A DNA stretch of 64,000 nt from Aureococcus anophagefferens (lineage: Eukaryota > Sar > Pelagophyceae > Pelagomonadales > Pelagomonadaceae). The number at the start of each line of letters is the position of its first letter. The stretch's first letter is position 1. A program made the translations under genes and the position numbers. Positions 46,952-55,265 of this stretch are shown piece by piece. The notes under the pieces were generated by a model, which saw only the letters and a program-made list of their open reading frames with translations, was not told where the DNA came from and ran no database searches. The DNA is taken from positions 1,339,506 to 1,403,505 of the forward strand of contig NW_008705568.1 of NCBI RefSeq assembly GCF_000186865.1, written 5' to 3'.

Positions 46952-48424
46952 TTACTCCAGGGCGACGCGCGCGACGTCGGCGTTCGTCGGCGCGAACCAG
47001 GCTCCCGGGTCGCGCCGGCTCCGCTCGCGGAGGACGTCCGCCTCCGGCGGCGACGGGAGCCGGTACGCGAGCGGCGAGAGCGGCGCGCCGAGGTGCTCGC
47101 CGCGGACGTCGCGGCGCTCGTCGACCTTGAAGTCCGTGAGCTTGCCCGCGTACCACGTCTTGAAGGCGTCGCCCCGGACGCAGTAGGCGTCCGCGTCGTC
47201 CTCGAACTCGCGGCGCTGGTGCCGCACCTCCTCCTCGGCGCAGCGCCGGACCCATCGCAGGTCGTCGTCGAAGCCCGGCGCGTCCTCCGGCGGCGCCGGC
47301 GGCTCGTCCGCGGGGTCGTAGAAGCGCTGCTTCAGGCGCTCGTGCTCCATGGACAGCGCGTAGGCCGCGGAGATGAGGCCGGCCGACGAGCACGCGCGCG
47401 CCTCCCGCGCGAGACGCGCGAGGACGCCGGGCCCCAGCGACGCGTGCGCGACGCCCTGGACCCGCTCCAGCGTCGCCAGGCCGCCGACGGAACACGAGAT
47501 CCAGCCCGCGACGTCGTCGGCGAGGACCTTCCACGGCGCGTCCGCGTCCGGACCCCGGAGGATCGCCGTGACCATGGCCCAGCCGTCGACGACCGCCGCG
47601 ACGACGGCGCGCTCGCCGTGTCGCAAACACCCGAGCGACCGCGACCGCGTGGACCGGCGGTTTCGGACGTGGACGCCTTTGGGCGATCGTTCGAGGAACG
47701 CCGCCGTCAACGCGTAGAGCCCGCCGACGCGCTCGCCCACGCGCACGCGGCCGGGCGCCTGCTCCGGCGCGACGTCGTCGTCGTCGTCCGCCTCGGGCTC
47801 CGGCGACGCGCGCAACACGACGTCGACGCCGGTCGCGACGCCGTCGACGACCTTGACGGGCGTCGCGCCGGGCACGAGCTCCACGGAAGACGACCCGGCC
47901 TCCGACGCCGACTCGGACGCGTCGGAGCGGCGGGCGTCGTCCCGCAGGCCGTCGACGCTCCGCGGCGACGGCGGCGCGCCGCGCGGCGCGCGGCGCCGCG
48001 GCCCCGGCGCCCGGTCCCAGGGCGCGAGCTCGACGAGCACGGCCATGATCTCGTCCTCGGGCCGGCCGTGGTACGCGGCCATCGTCGCCAACGGCACGCC
48101 GTTGTCGTGCTCGCGGACGAGCCGCGCCTCCTCGCGCTGGCTCCAGCGGGACCCGCGGCGCGACAGGCTCCGGTCGGAGGCCCAGGGCTGGAGCCGCGCG
48201 AGCCGCTCGCGGACGTCGCGCGCGCTCCGCTCGTGGCCCGCGCACATAGTTCCAAAGGGGACGCCCGCCGCGTGCTCCCGGCAGAGCCGCGCGTCCTCGT
48301 CGGCGGTCCAGGCGCCGCCCTGGCGCGACGTCAAATGGAGGTTCTCCTGGGCGCGCGCCTGCGCCGACCGCCGGCGCAGGCGGCTCGCGACGACGGGCTC
48401 GGGCTTCGGGGCGACGAGGACCAT
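46952..48424 (-). CDS. Protein with two Myb/SANT-like N-terminal repeats
   Basis: 490 residues, intronless. Two helix-turn-helix-like repeats: GGAWTADEDARLCREHAAGV..HERSARDVRERLARLQPW and GSRWSQREEARLVREHDNGV..HGRPEDEIMAVLVELAPW, each with the Trp spacing and acidic first helix of Myb-like domains. A Ser/Asp linker is followed by a conserved-looking C-terminal part (WKVLADDVAGWISCSVGGLATLERV; ARACSSAGLISAAYALSMEHERLKQRFYDP; FEDDADAYCVRGDAFKTWYAG) without an assigned family. A DNA-binding regulator is plausible. Confidence 0.7.
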   Translation of the reverse strand: MVLVAPKPEPVVASRLRRRSAQARAQENLHLTSRQGGAWTADEDARLCREHAAGVPFGTMCAGHERSARDVRERLARLQPWASDRSLSRRGSRWSQREEARLVREHDNGVPLATMAAYHGRPEDEIMAVLVELAPWDRAPGPRRRAPRGAPPSPRSVDGLRDDARRSDASESASEAGSSSVELVPGATPVKVVDGVATGVDVVLRASPEPEADDDDDVAPEQAPGRVRVGERVGGLYALTAAFLERSPKGVHVRNRRSTRSRSLGCLRHGERAVVAAVVDGWAMVTAILRGPDADAPWKVLADDVAGWISCSVGGLATLERVQGVAHASLGPGVLARLAREARACSSAGLISAAYALSMEHERLKQRFYDPADEPPAPPEDAPGFDDDLRWVRRCAEEEVRHQRREFEDDADAYCVRGDAFKTWYAGKLTDFKVDERRDVRGEHLGAPLSPLAYRLPSPPEADVLRERSRRDPGAWFAPTNADVARVALE

Positions 48425-48776
48425 CGCGTGAGTGGAGTGCCGACGGGCCGCGCGCTGATCTTACGAGACGCTAGTGTCGTGCCGACGGGCCACGCGCTGA
48501 TCTTACGAGGCGCTCTCACGCTTTGGAGAGCATCGATGAGCAGCCCCAATAACCGATGAAATAGGCGCTAGTTGAACCGGTGCTTTCCCGCTTGTTGAAC
48601 TCGCTGCTCGACGGCGGCAGGCGCGGCGTCTGAGGCCTCGTTGGAAGCGCCGCATACACAGCCCGGACCGATTCGATCCCGCCATCGTGGTCGTCGTCGC
48701 GCACCTGTGACGCGCGCAACGCGCCAAAGCTTCCGCTTCCGCGCGTCCGCCGGCCGCGCCGCCGACGGACGAGAGC
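48425..48776. promoter_or_regulatory. Divergent intergenic region with tandem 43-bp repeat
   Basis: Between the Myb-repeat gene (-) and APC11 (+). Two copies of a unit beginning gtgccgacgggccrcgcgct and containing gatcttacgag lie at about 48436 and 48478. A shared regulatory role for the two cell-cycle/DNA-binding genes is speculation. No RNA gene seen. Confidence 0.5.
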
Positions 48777-49139
48777 ATGGCCGAGCTCGTGAGCGAGGCG
48801 GAGACGAAGCGGCCGCCCGGCCGCCTCAAGGTGAACATCCTCAAGTGGCACGCCGTCGCCCGCTGGACCTGGGGCGACGACGTCGACGGCGACGTCTGCG
48901 GCATCTGCCAGATGCCCTTCGAGGGGTGCCCTCCCGGCGTGCTCTATCCCGGCGACGGCGCGCCCGTCGTCTGGGGCAAGTGCGGCCACGCCTTCCACCT
49001 CCAGTGCGTGAGCCAGTGGCTGAGCTCGAAGAACTCGTGCCCCATCTGCCGCCGCGAGTGGGAGTTCGAGTCGAACAGCGCGGTCACGGCGGCCAACGCC
49101 GCGCCCGCGCCCGCCGCCGCCGCGCCCGCGCCGAGCTAG
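48777..49139 (+). CDS. APC11: Anaphase-promoting complex RING subunit APC11
   Basis: 120 residues. RLKVNILKWHAVARWTWGDD is the family-specific start. RING-H2: CGICQMPFEGCPPGVLYPGD..CGHAFHLQCVSQWL..NSCPICRREWEF, with the extra spacer seen in APC11/RBX1. Recruits E2 enzymes to the APC/C and catalyses ubiquitin transfer to mitotic cyclins and securin. Length is slightly above the usual about 85-110 because of an Ala/Pro tail. The stop lies 20 bp from the convergent gene. Confidence 0.96.
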   Translation: MAELVSEAETKRPPGRLKVNILKWHAVARWTWGDDVDGDVCGICQMPFEGCPPGVLYPGDGAPVVWGKCGHAFHLQCVSQWLSSKNSCPICRREWEFESNSAVTAANAAPAPAAAAPAPS

Positions 49140-49158
49140 GGGGTTTTAGGACGTCGTT

Positions 49159-50505
49159 TTACGTGTCCGCGGCGTCCGCCTCGGGCGCCTCGTCGCCGCC
49201 CTCGTCGAGCGTGGCGTAGTCGGCCTCGAGCTCCGCGAGCCGCGCGTGCGCCTTCCGTTGGCCGACGGCGCAGAGCTCGAGCACGCCCGCGAGCGTCTTC
49301 TCGTCGCGCGCGTGCGTCGCAAGCTGCGCGTCGAGGCGCCGGAGGCGGCCCTCGAGCTCGAGGGCCTCGAGCCGCGCGTCCTCCCACGCGCGGAGGTCGC
49401 CGTCGAGCGCCGACGGCCCGCGGTCCGGCCCGTGGTCCGCGCAGTAGACGCGGTCCGGGTGCTCCACGAGGGGCGACAGGCCCAGGCGCACGTCGCGGGG
49501 CACGCCGACCTCGCGGCCGACGCGGTACGCGACGCCCGCCGGGCCCTCGCCGTCGCCGCCGGCGCGCTGTTTCTGGTCCTCGCGCTCGCGGTGCTGGCCC
49601 GCGTTCGCGCGCGCCGTCCGCCGCGCGCGCTTCGGCGGGCCCTGGTCGCCGTCGTCGTCGCCGGCCGGCTCGTCGTCCGGCGCCGACGCCGGGTCGAGCG
49701 CCCTGCGCCACGCCTTCGCGGCCGCGTCGCGCGAGCAGCCCAGGGGCGGCGCGTCGGACGCCCGCCGGTCCAGGAGCGCCGCGGCGAGGTCCGCCGTGAG
49801 GCCCGCCCGGCGCCAGGCCTCGACGACGGCCGCGCCCTCGGCGCGGCAGTTGCCCCGGAGCGCCTCCAGAACGTCGCGCCACTCGCTCTTCGACGCCGCC
49901 GCCTCGCGGTCGTGGCGCGCCCGCGCGCGCTCGAGGGCCGCGCGCTGCGCCTCGAGGGCCTCCAGAGCCTTCTCCGCCGCGGCGACGAGCCGCGTGTTCG
50001 GAAGCGTCGGAAGCGTCCCGTCGTCGTTCGGCGCGGCCGCGGGCCGCGGCGGCGGCGCCTTGCGCTTCGGCGGCGCCCGGGGCTTGGGCGCCCGGGGCCG
50101 CGGCGCCGGCGGCCGCGCGAGGGGCGGCGGCAGCGGCGGCGGCGCGGCCGCGGCCGCCGGCGCGGAGGCCGCGAGCGGCGGCGGCGGCGGCGGCGCGGGC
50201 AGCTGGAAGTGGGCGAGGTGCTGCGGCGGGAGCGGCAGGGGCACGGGCGGCGGCGGCATCATGCCCGCGAGGCACCGGGGCGCCCCGGCGGGCGCGTAGG
50301 CCGCCATCTGCGGCATGAAGTGGCGCGGGAACGCGTACCCGGGCGGCGGCCGCGGCAGCGGCGGCATGCCCCGGAGCACCGCCGGCGGGCGCTCGAGGCC
50401 CGCGGTCGTCGCGAGCGGCTGGGTCGTGCCCACGAGCGCGTAGGGCGGCGGCGGCATCAGCGTCGGCGGAGGCACGACCTGGGGGCCGTTCTGAGGGACT
50501 TCCAT
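49159..50505 (-). CDS. Proline-rich protein with coiled-coil C-terminal half
   Basis: 448 residues. The first about 160 residues are proline-rich tracts (MPPPPYALVG, PPLPPPLARPPAP). Then a Lys/Arg-Pro segment (PRAPKPRAPPKRKAPPPRP) and coiled coil (AAEKALEALEAQRAALERARARHDREAAASKSEW). A basic nuclear-signal-like PPKRARRTARAN, the motif YRVGREVGVPRDVRLGLSPLVEHPDRVYCADHG, and a second coiled coil near the end follow. No family recognised; nuclear scaffold is a guess. Confidence 0.65.
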   Translation of the reverse strand: MEVPQNGPQVVPPPTLMPPPPYALVGTTQPLATTAGLERPPAVLRGMPPLPRPPPGYAFPRHFMPQMAAYAPAGAPRCLAGMMPPPPVPLPLPPQHLAHFQLPAPPPPPPLAASAPAAAAAPPPLPPPLARPPAPRPRAPKPRAPPKRKAPPPRPAAAPNDDGTLPTLPNTRLVAAAEKALEALEAQRAALERARARHDREAAASKSEWRDVLEALRGNCRAEGAAVVEAWRRAGLTADLAAALLDRRASDAPPLGCSRDAAAKAWRRALDPASAPDDEPAGDDDGDQGPPKRARRTARANAGQHREREDQKQRAGGDGEGPAGVAYRVGREVGVPRDVRLGLSPLVEHPDRVYCADHGPDRGPSALDGDLRAWEDARLEALELEGRLRRLDAQLATHARDEKTLAGVLELCAVGQRKAHARLAELEADYATLDEGGDEAPEADAADT

Positions 50506-50885
50506 AATCGCCGTCGGCGCTCCGTCGAAGCTCGTTTTTGCCGGTCGTGGAGGAGACCTTCTTAGGACTGAGGATGTGGAGGAGCGGGGTGCTGAGGACT
50601 TGTACGAGGTCAGTTGTTGGCACGCCGAGTTGGCCGGGCTTGTCTACGCCCAGATTTGGCCACTCAGCAACCCTGATCTCTCTCTCTCTCTTCACACACC
50701 TGCAACATGCTCCCCGGACGGACGCAGTCGGGCGCGCATCCCCTTCAATAACTTGGTCAACATGCAGACGATGGGCGCTCGGTAGCAGCCCATGAGAGCC
50801 ATCCCTGGTGACGCAATGCATGCCTCTCCCACGCAGCGATCGCTTTCCGATCGATAGGCATAGTGCGGCCGACTAGCATGCCGTG
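50506..50885. other. Intergenic region between divergent genes
   Basis: About 380 bp, AT-richer than coding DNA, with a (CT)n run (ctctctctctctc, about 50680-50692). Presumably promoters for both neighbours; no specific element recognised. Confidence 0.5.
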
Positions 50886-51335
50886 ATGGACGCCAAGGAC
50901 GAGGGCAAGGACGACGCCTTTGACGCCAAGGGCTGCAAGGCCGACGGCAAGGCCGAGCGCGAGGACGGCGGCCTCGTCGAGGCCGTCTGCGAGTACTACG
51001 CCTCGAGCCCGCGCCTCGACGCGGCGCTCCGCGACTTCGTCTTCGACGCGGCGCGCGCCGCGCCGCCCATCGCGCGCGGCGACGAGTACGCCCACGAGCA
51101 CGCGGCGCTCCACGAGCGCTACGTCGCGCTCGTCGACGCGCAGCTCGAGGACTTCCTCGCCGCCCGCGGCGCGACGGCCGCCGCGTTCCGCGCCGCCGTT
51201 GTGGCCGACGAGCTCGGCGGCGAGGCCGCGGCCGCGTTCCTTGTCGCGGCCGCGTCCTTCGACACGTTCGCGGACCTCCTCGCGGACGCGCAGCGGGGCG
51301 AATGGGCCGGCGCGGGCTGCGTGACCTACGCGTAA
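50886..51335 (+). CDS. BART-domain protein (ARL2BP/CFAP36-like)
   Basis: 149 residues. After a Lys/Asp-rich start, LVEAVCEYYASSPRLDAALRDFVFDAARA, YAHEHAALHERYVALVDAQLEDFLAARGA and AAFLVAAASFDTFADLLADAQR reproduce the helical BART pattern (acidic exit before a central pair of helices and a final phenylalanine-rich helix). BART proteins bind ARL2/ARL3 GTPases and occur in ciliary and mitochondrial trafficking. Match is by pattern only. Confidence 0.65.
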   Translation: MDAKDEGKDDAFDAKGCKADGKAEREDGGLVEAVCEYYASSPRLDAALRDFVFDAARAAPPIARGDEYAHEHAALHERYVALVDAQLEDFLAARGATAAAFRAAVVADELGGEAAAAFLVAAASFDTFADLLADAQRGEWAGAGCVTYA

Positions 51336-51398
51336 GACATGCGCGACCTCCGCGTAACGTCCGCCCGCGAAGCGAGGGGTGGTTAGCCGCGACTTCGC

Positions 51399-53353
51399 CT
51401 AGAGCGCGGAGCAGGCGACGGCGATGGCGAGCGCGGACAGCGAGGCGACGGCGGCGACCTTCTCCGTCTGGAACTTGGACTCGCAGGCGAGGAGCGCGTC
51501 CGGGAGGAGCTCCGTGAGCGCGATCCACAGCATCTTCTCCGCCGCGAAGCCGACGAAGGCGAAGGACGCCGTGCCGAGGCTCGCGGAGAAGAGGAAGGCC
51601 AGCGGCGCGGTCAGCGCCTGGGGCGCCGTCGCCGCGAAGGCGACGAAGACGGCCGCGAGCGGCGCCTTGCCGCGGCCCCGGAGCACCGTCGCCGTCGCCA
51701 AGCCCCTCGGGCACGTTGTGCGCGAGGATGGACACGAGGGCCGCCCGGCCCGCGCGGATGGAGTTGCCGTAGGCCGCGCCGAGGACGACGCCCTCGGCCG
51801 CCGCGTGCGTCGCGAGCGCGAAGGCCAAGCGCGGCGACCGTCGAGTGGCCCGCCGCCGCCGCGGCGGGCGCCTGCGCCGCGGACCACTTGGACTTGGACC
51901 GCGTCCGCGGCGCGCGCGTCGCGTCCTCCGGGTGCTCCACGCCCAGGAGCCGCGGCAGGACCACGGACGTCAGGATGCCGATCACGAAGCCCGCCGCGCA
52001 CGCCAATTCCGAATCTTTCGCGGCGTCGACGGCCAGAGCCACGGCGATGGACAGCACGGCCCCGCCCGCCGCCGCGTTCGAGTACTTCGTGAGCGACGGC
52101 GAGTGGGCGAGGAAGACGCAGGGCAGCGCGCCCACGGCCGCGAACGACGCCGCGCACAGCGCCTCGCCCGCGACGAGGCCCACGGACGCCGTCTCCGCGG
52201 ACACGCCCAGCGACCCGAAGACCGTCGACATGAGCGACGGCGCGGCGTCATTGATGCAATCGCCGCTCGCGCACGTGTCCTCCCGCGGCGGCCGGGGCCT
52301 GGGGGATGATACGGCGCCGTCGTCGTGCTGGAAGCCCTCGAGCACATGCCCTATGACGTACGCGGCGAGCGCCGCCGCGCCGCCGTTGACGACCATGCCC
52401 AGGGCTGAATCCCAGGCGGGCTGCGCCGTCAGGCGGGCCTTGGCCGCGCCGAGGGCCACGAGCGTGAACGTCGTCACCTGGGCAGGAAAAGGGTGCGAAA
52501 TTCCCAACTTCAAAGGCTCCTATCTCGGTCGTTTTCCGCTCGTTTCGGCTGATTTTTGGACGAGCGATCATTTCTCGGAGCGCTCTCGAAGCGTGGGTGC
52601 TGTTTCCGAAACACGCGCGCGCGGAAAACTCACGTTGAAGCGACGTTGAATCACCCTTTTCCTGCCCTGGTCGTCACGAGACAGGACGCGCCGAACATGA
52701 GCTCCGGCGTCGGCGCGGCGGCGAGGGACACCGTCGCGTAGTAGGCCACGAGGGGCGTCGCGCCGAAGATGGCGAAGGACGCGGCCGTGGTGACGCCCTT
52801 CTTCGCCGCCAGACTCAGGCCCTCCTCGGGTGCCGCCTCCTCGGCGGCCGCGTCCGTCCACTCGTCGGGAGGAATGAGCTGCAGCCGCGTCATCATCGTG
52901 TGCGCGACCAGCACGTCGTCGACGGTGGCCAGCGCGTCGACGCACCGCGTCGCGTCGGCCCGCGCGAGGCCCGCGCGCGCGTAGGACTCGACGAGCGCGG
53001 CCTTCTTGGCCTCGGCGCCGCCGTCTTTGAGCTCGTCCTTCTCCCGTCGCCACTCCGACGTGACGTACTCGTCCTCGGCGCGCTCGCTCAGGTAGTCGCC
53101 GATGCCCATGGAGAGCGCGTCGGCGACGAGGTTCGCCGCGCCCATGAGGAGCACGAGGCCCGGGTGCGCGCGCGCGCCCGCGACCGTCGCGACTATCGCG
53201 AACGTCGTGATCTGCGGAGGGGGGGGGGGGGACGGTCCGGCGCAGGTGCGCGCGCGGAAAACGGTGCGGGCGCGGGCGTCGCGCGATGCCGTCGAGGCCG
53301 CCGAAGACGAGGGACTTGACGTAGGTGCCCGCGGTGTTGGCCTCGTCGGCCAT
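51399..53353 (-). CDS. VIT1/CCC1 iron transporter fused to ZIP-type metal transporter, with apparent frameshifts
   Basis: Exon 1 53353-53285 (VKSLVFGGLDGI), intron 53284-53210 (GC donor, poly-C then CTCCGCAG), then ITTFAIVATVAGAR and GLVLLMGAANLVADALSMGIGDYLSERAEDEYV, the VIT/CCC1 signature, with the cytosolic Glu-rich metal-binding helices. After the introner (52677-52478) the VIT part ends and a ZIP-like transporter follows: TASVGLVAGEALCAASFAAVG, LTKYSNAAAGGAVLSIAVAL, LAFALATHAAAEGVVLGAAYG and AHNVPEGLATATVLRGRG (His/Glu metal sites), and a final helix LSALAIAVACSAL. Frame breaks lie in a CG run near 53170, at about 51829 and about 51700. Whether sequencing error or decay is undecided. Probably a vacuolar or plasma-membrane iron/manganese/zinc mover. 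Confidence 0.78.
52478..52669 (-). mobile_element. Introner element, family A, reverse orientation (192 bp)
   Basis: Ends CTGGGCAGGAAAAG / CTTTTCCTGCCCTG. Perfect target duplication GTCGTCAC (gene sense GTGACGAC) at 52470-52477 and 52670-52677. GT-AG intron of 200 nt, phase 0, joining GASCL|VTTFTLVALG. Confidence 0.95.
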
Positions 53354-53706
53354 ATCGCCGTCCGCGCGCCGGCGCCGAGCCGCGCGCGGTGGTTGGTGCG
53401 GTCGCGCGCCGGCGCCCGCGGGTTCCCGCGCGCGCGCTGGCGGTGGCGCGCGGCGCGACGAGCTCGGCCGGCGAGCGTCGCCGGCGCGTCGTCGGCGCGC
53501 GAGGAGTCGAGCGACGCAGCGTGGGCCGAGGCGAGATCAAGGCCGCGGGTGCGACTGCAAGGACAATAAAAACTTACGTGTCAGCACCACCGCCATCTAA
53601 AGGCTCTGCTTGCCGCTTAAAAAAACACGCTGCGATCCAAAGCGTCACATCCTCAGCTTAAAAGCGATCGTAGTCCGTCGCCTGTGGATTGAAAAAAGTG
53701 CAGAAA
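53354..53706. other. Divergent intergenic region
   Basis: GC-rich half next to the VIT-ZIP gene, then an AT-richer 120 bp (aataaaaacttacgtg, cttaaaaaaacacgctg) directly upstream of the carbonic anhydrase ATG. Likely the carbonic anhydrase promoter/leader. Nothing else recognisable. Confidence 0.5.
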
Positions 53707-54982
53707 ATGCAGCTCGCCCAGCTCGTCCTCGCCTGCGCCCTCGCCACGTCCTCGGCCGCCGAGTCCACGTCCTCGACCGCCGACAGCTGGTACAAGAAGG
53801 TGCGCGCCCTCCCTTCAATCCCCGCGCTGCCCGCCGTCCGCGCTGCCCGACCCCCGCGCCTTTCCCTAGGGCAACCCCAGCAAGGACTGCGACTGGGTCG
53901 CCAAGTACAGCGAGAAGCGCTGCTCCGTCAAGGGCTACGTCGGCGACTCCACGGAGAAGGTCACGGCGGAGGAGGGCTGCCCCGACGCGTGCGGCTTCGG
54001 CGCGAACCCCTGCATCGACCCGGACCTCGGCTACGCGCCGCTCCGCGACGACCTGCCCAACGTGCCCTGCGCCGACGCCGACGCCCAGTCGGCCTACGAC
54101 GTCACGGAGGGCTCCGTGGGCCTCATGGACCCGGCGCTCGACCCCATCCCGGACTACAACGCCGCGGGCATGTGCACGGTGAACGTGCACTGGCACATCG
54201 GCGCGGAGCACCGCTCCGAGGGCCAGTACACGGAGGAGTACGCCTTCGACCACCCGGGCCTCGCGACCTACGAGCGCCGCCTCCAGAGCGAGGACGACCT
54301 CGAGGGCCTCACGGACGCGCAGAAGGAGGCGCGCAAGCTCGCGTCCGGCAGCCTCCGCGTGGGCCACATGTGCAAGAACGCCTACGACCTCAACAACGAC
54401 GACCCGGACGGCATCGTCGCCAACGAGTACGACTGGCAGTACTGCCACGACATGCACGTCGGCCTCACGTACGAGTTCCACTGGCCCCACTCGTCCATCG
54501 GCGCGTGCCAGACCGAGTGGCAGTACCAGTACCACTTCCTCGACGGCGTCCTCTGCGGCGCCACCATCGGCGGCCTCGACATCGCCACGGCCGCCGACGC
54601 CCTCATGTCGCGCGCCGTCGGCATCGGCGTCGAGGGCCAGGTCTTCACCATCGTCAACTCCGACGACCCGAGCTCGTCGCCGTACCTCCGCCCGACGTGG
54701 GACGCGCTCAACTCCTGGGACACGGAGCTCGCGACGGACTACGCCTACTACCAGGGCTCGACGACGGGCGACGCCGCCGACAACGAGATCTGCCGCGGCA
54801 CGGGCGGCCTCGTCACCTGGCACACGGACCGCGAGTGCCACCTCGTCGAGGCGAAGACGATCGACAACCTCTGCCGCCTCATGGTCGTCGTCTCCGCCGA
54901 CGACATGACGCCGGACACGTACCCGCACGGCGCGCGCGAGACGACGACCGCCGAGCTCTCGGACACGCCCTACACGCCCTAG
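53707..54982 (+). CDS. Delta-class carbonic anhydrase, secreted
   Basis: Exons 53707-53799 and 53870-54982 give 401 residues. Signal peptide MQLAQLVLACALATSSA. Delta-CA features: CTVNVHWHIGAEHRSEGQY (zinc His pair and proton-relay region), VGHMCKNAYDLN, YCHDMHVGLTYEFHWPHSSIG (third His and neighbours), QYQYHFLDGVLCG. Hydrates CO2 to bicarbonate outside the cell or in an endomembrane compartment as part of the carbon-concentrating mechanism. The intron (AAG|GTGCGC...TTTCCCTAG) is ordinary GT-AG and not an introner. The ATG at 53707 is preferred because the longer frame has no upstream ATG. Confidence 0.93.
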
Positions 54983-55265
54983 GACGGCGCCGACCGCGCG
55001 CGCGCAACCGCGCCGCCGCCCCGCCCCCGACGCTCGACGCTCGACACTCGACACGGACCGACGACCGCGCCGCCCTCGACCGAGACAATTATAGAATATA
55101 GTATGACCTGCAACGCACCGCAGCGAGCCGTCGGTGTTACGCGGGCCTACGAAGAGCGGCCGCCGGCGGCCCGAGAGGCGGCGGAAGATCGCCGCGGCGG
55201 CGCGCCGCCCGGGGGGGATCAAGGGTGGGGGGAAAGGGGGGGTCGAGGAAAATGTGAGGCCGCGC
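54983..55265. other. Intergenic region between convergent genes
   Basis: About 280 bp with poly-C/poly-G tracts (cgccgccccgcccccgacgc; ggggggatcaagggtgggggg) and a small AT island (attatagaatatagtatg). No gene found; the AT island could belong to a 3'-end signal. Confidence 0.45.

Noticed and set aside
53210..53284. Introner at the first intron of the VIT-ZIP gene
   Set aside because: 75-nt intron with a poly-C tract and no TIR, core or target duplication; treated as an ordinary GC-AG intron.
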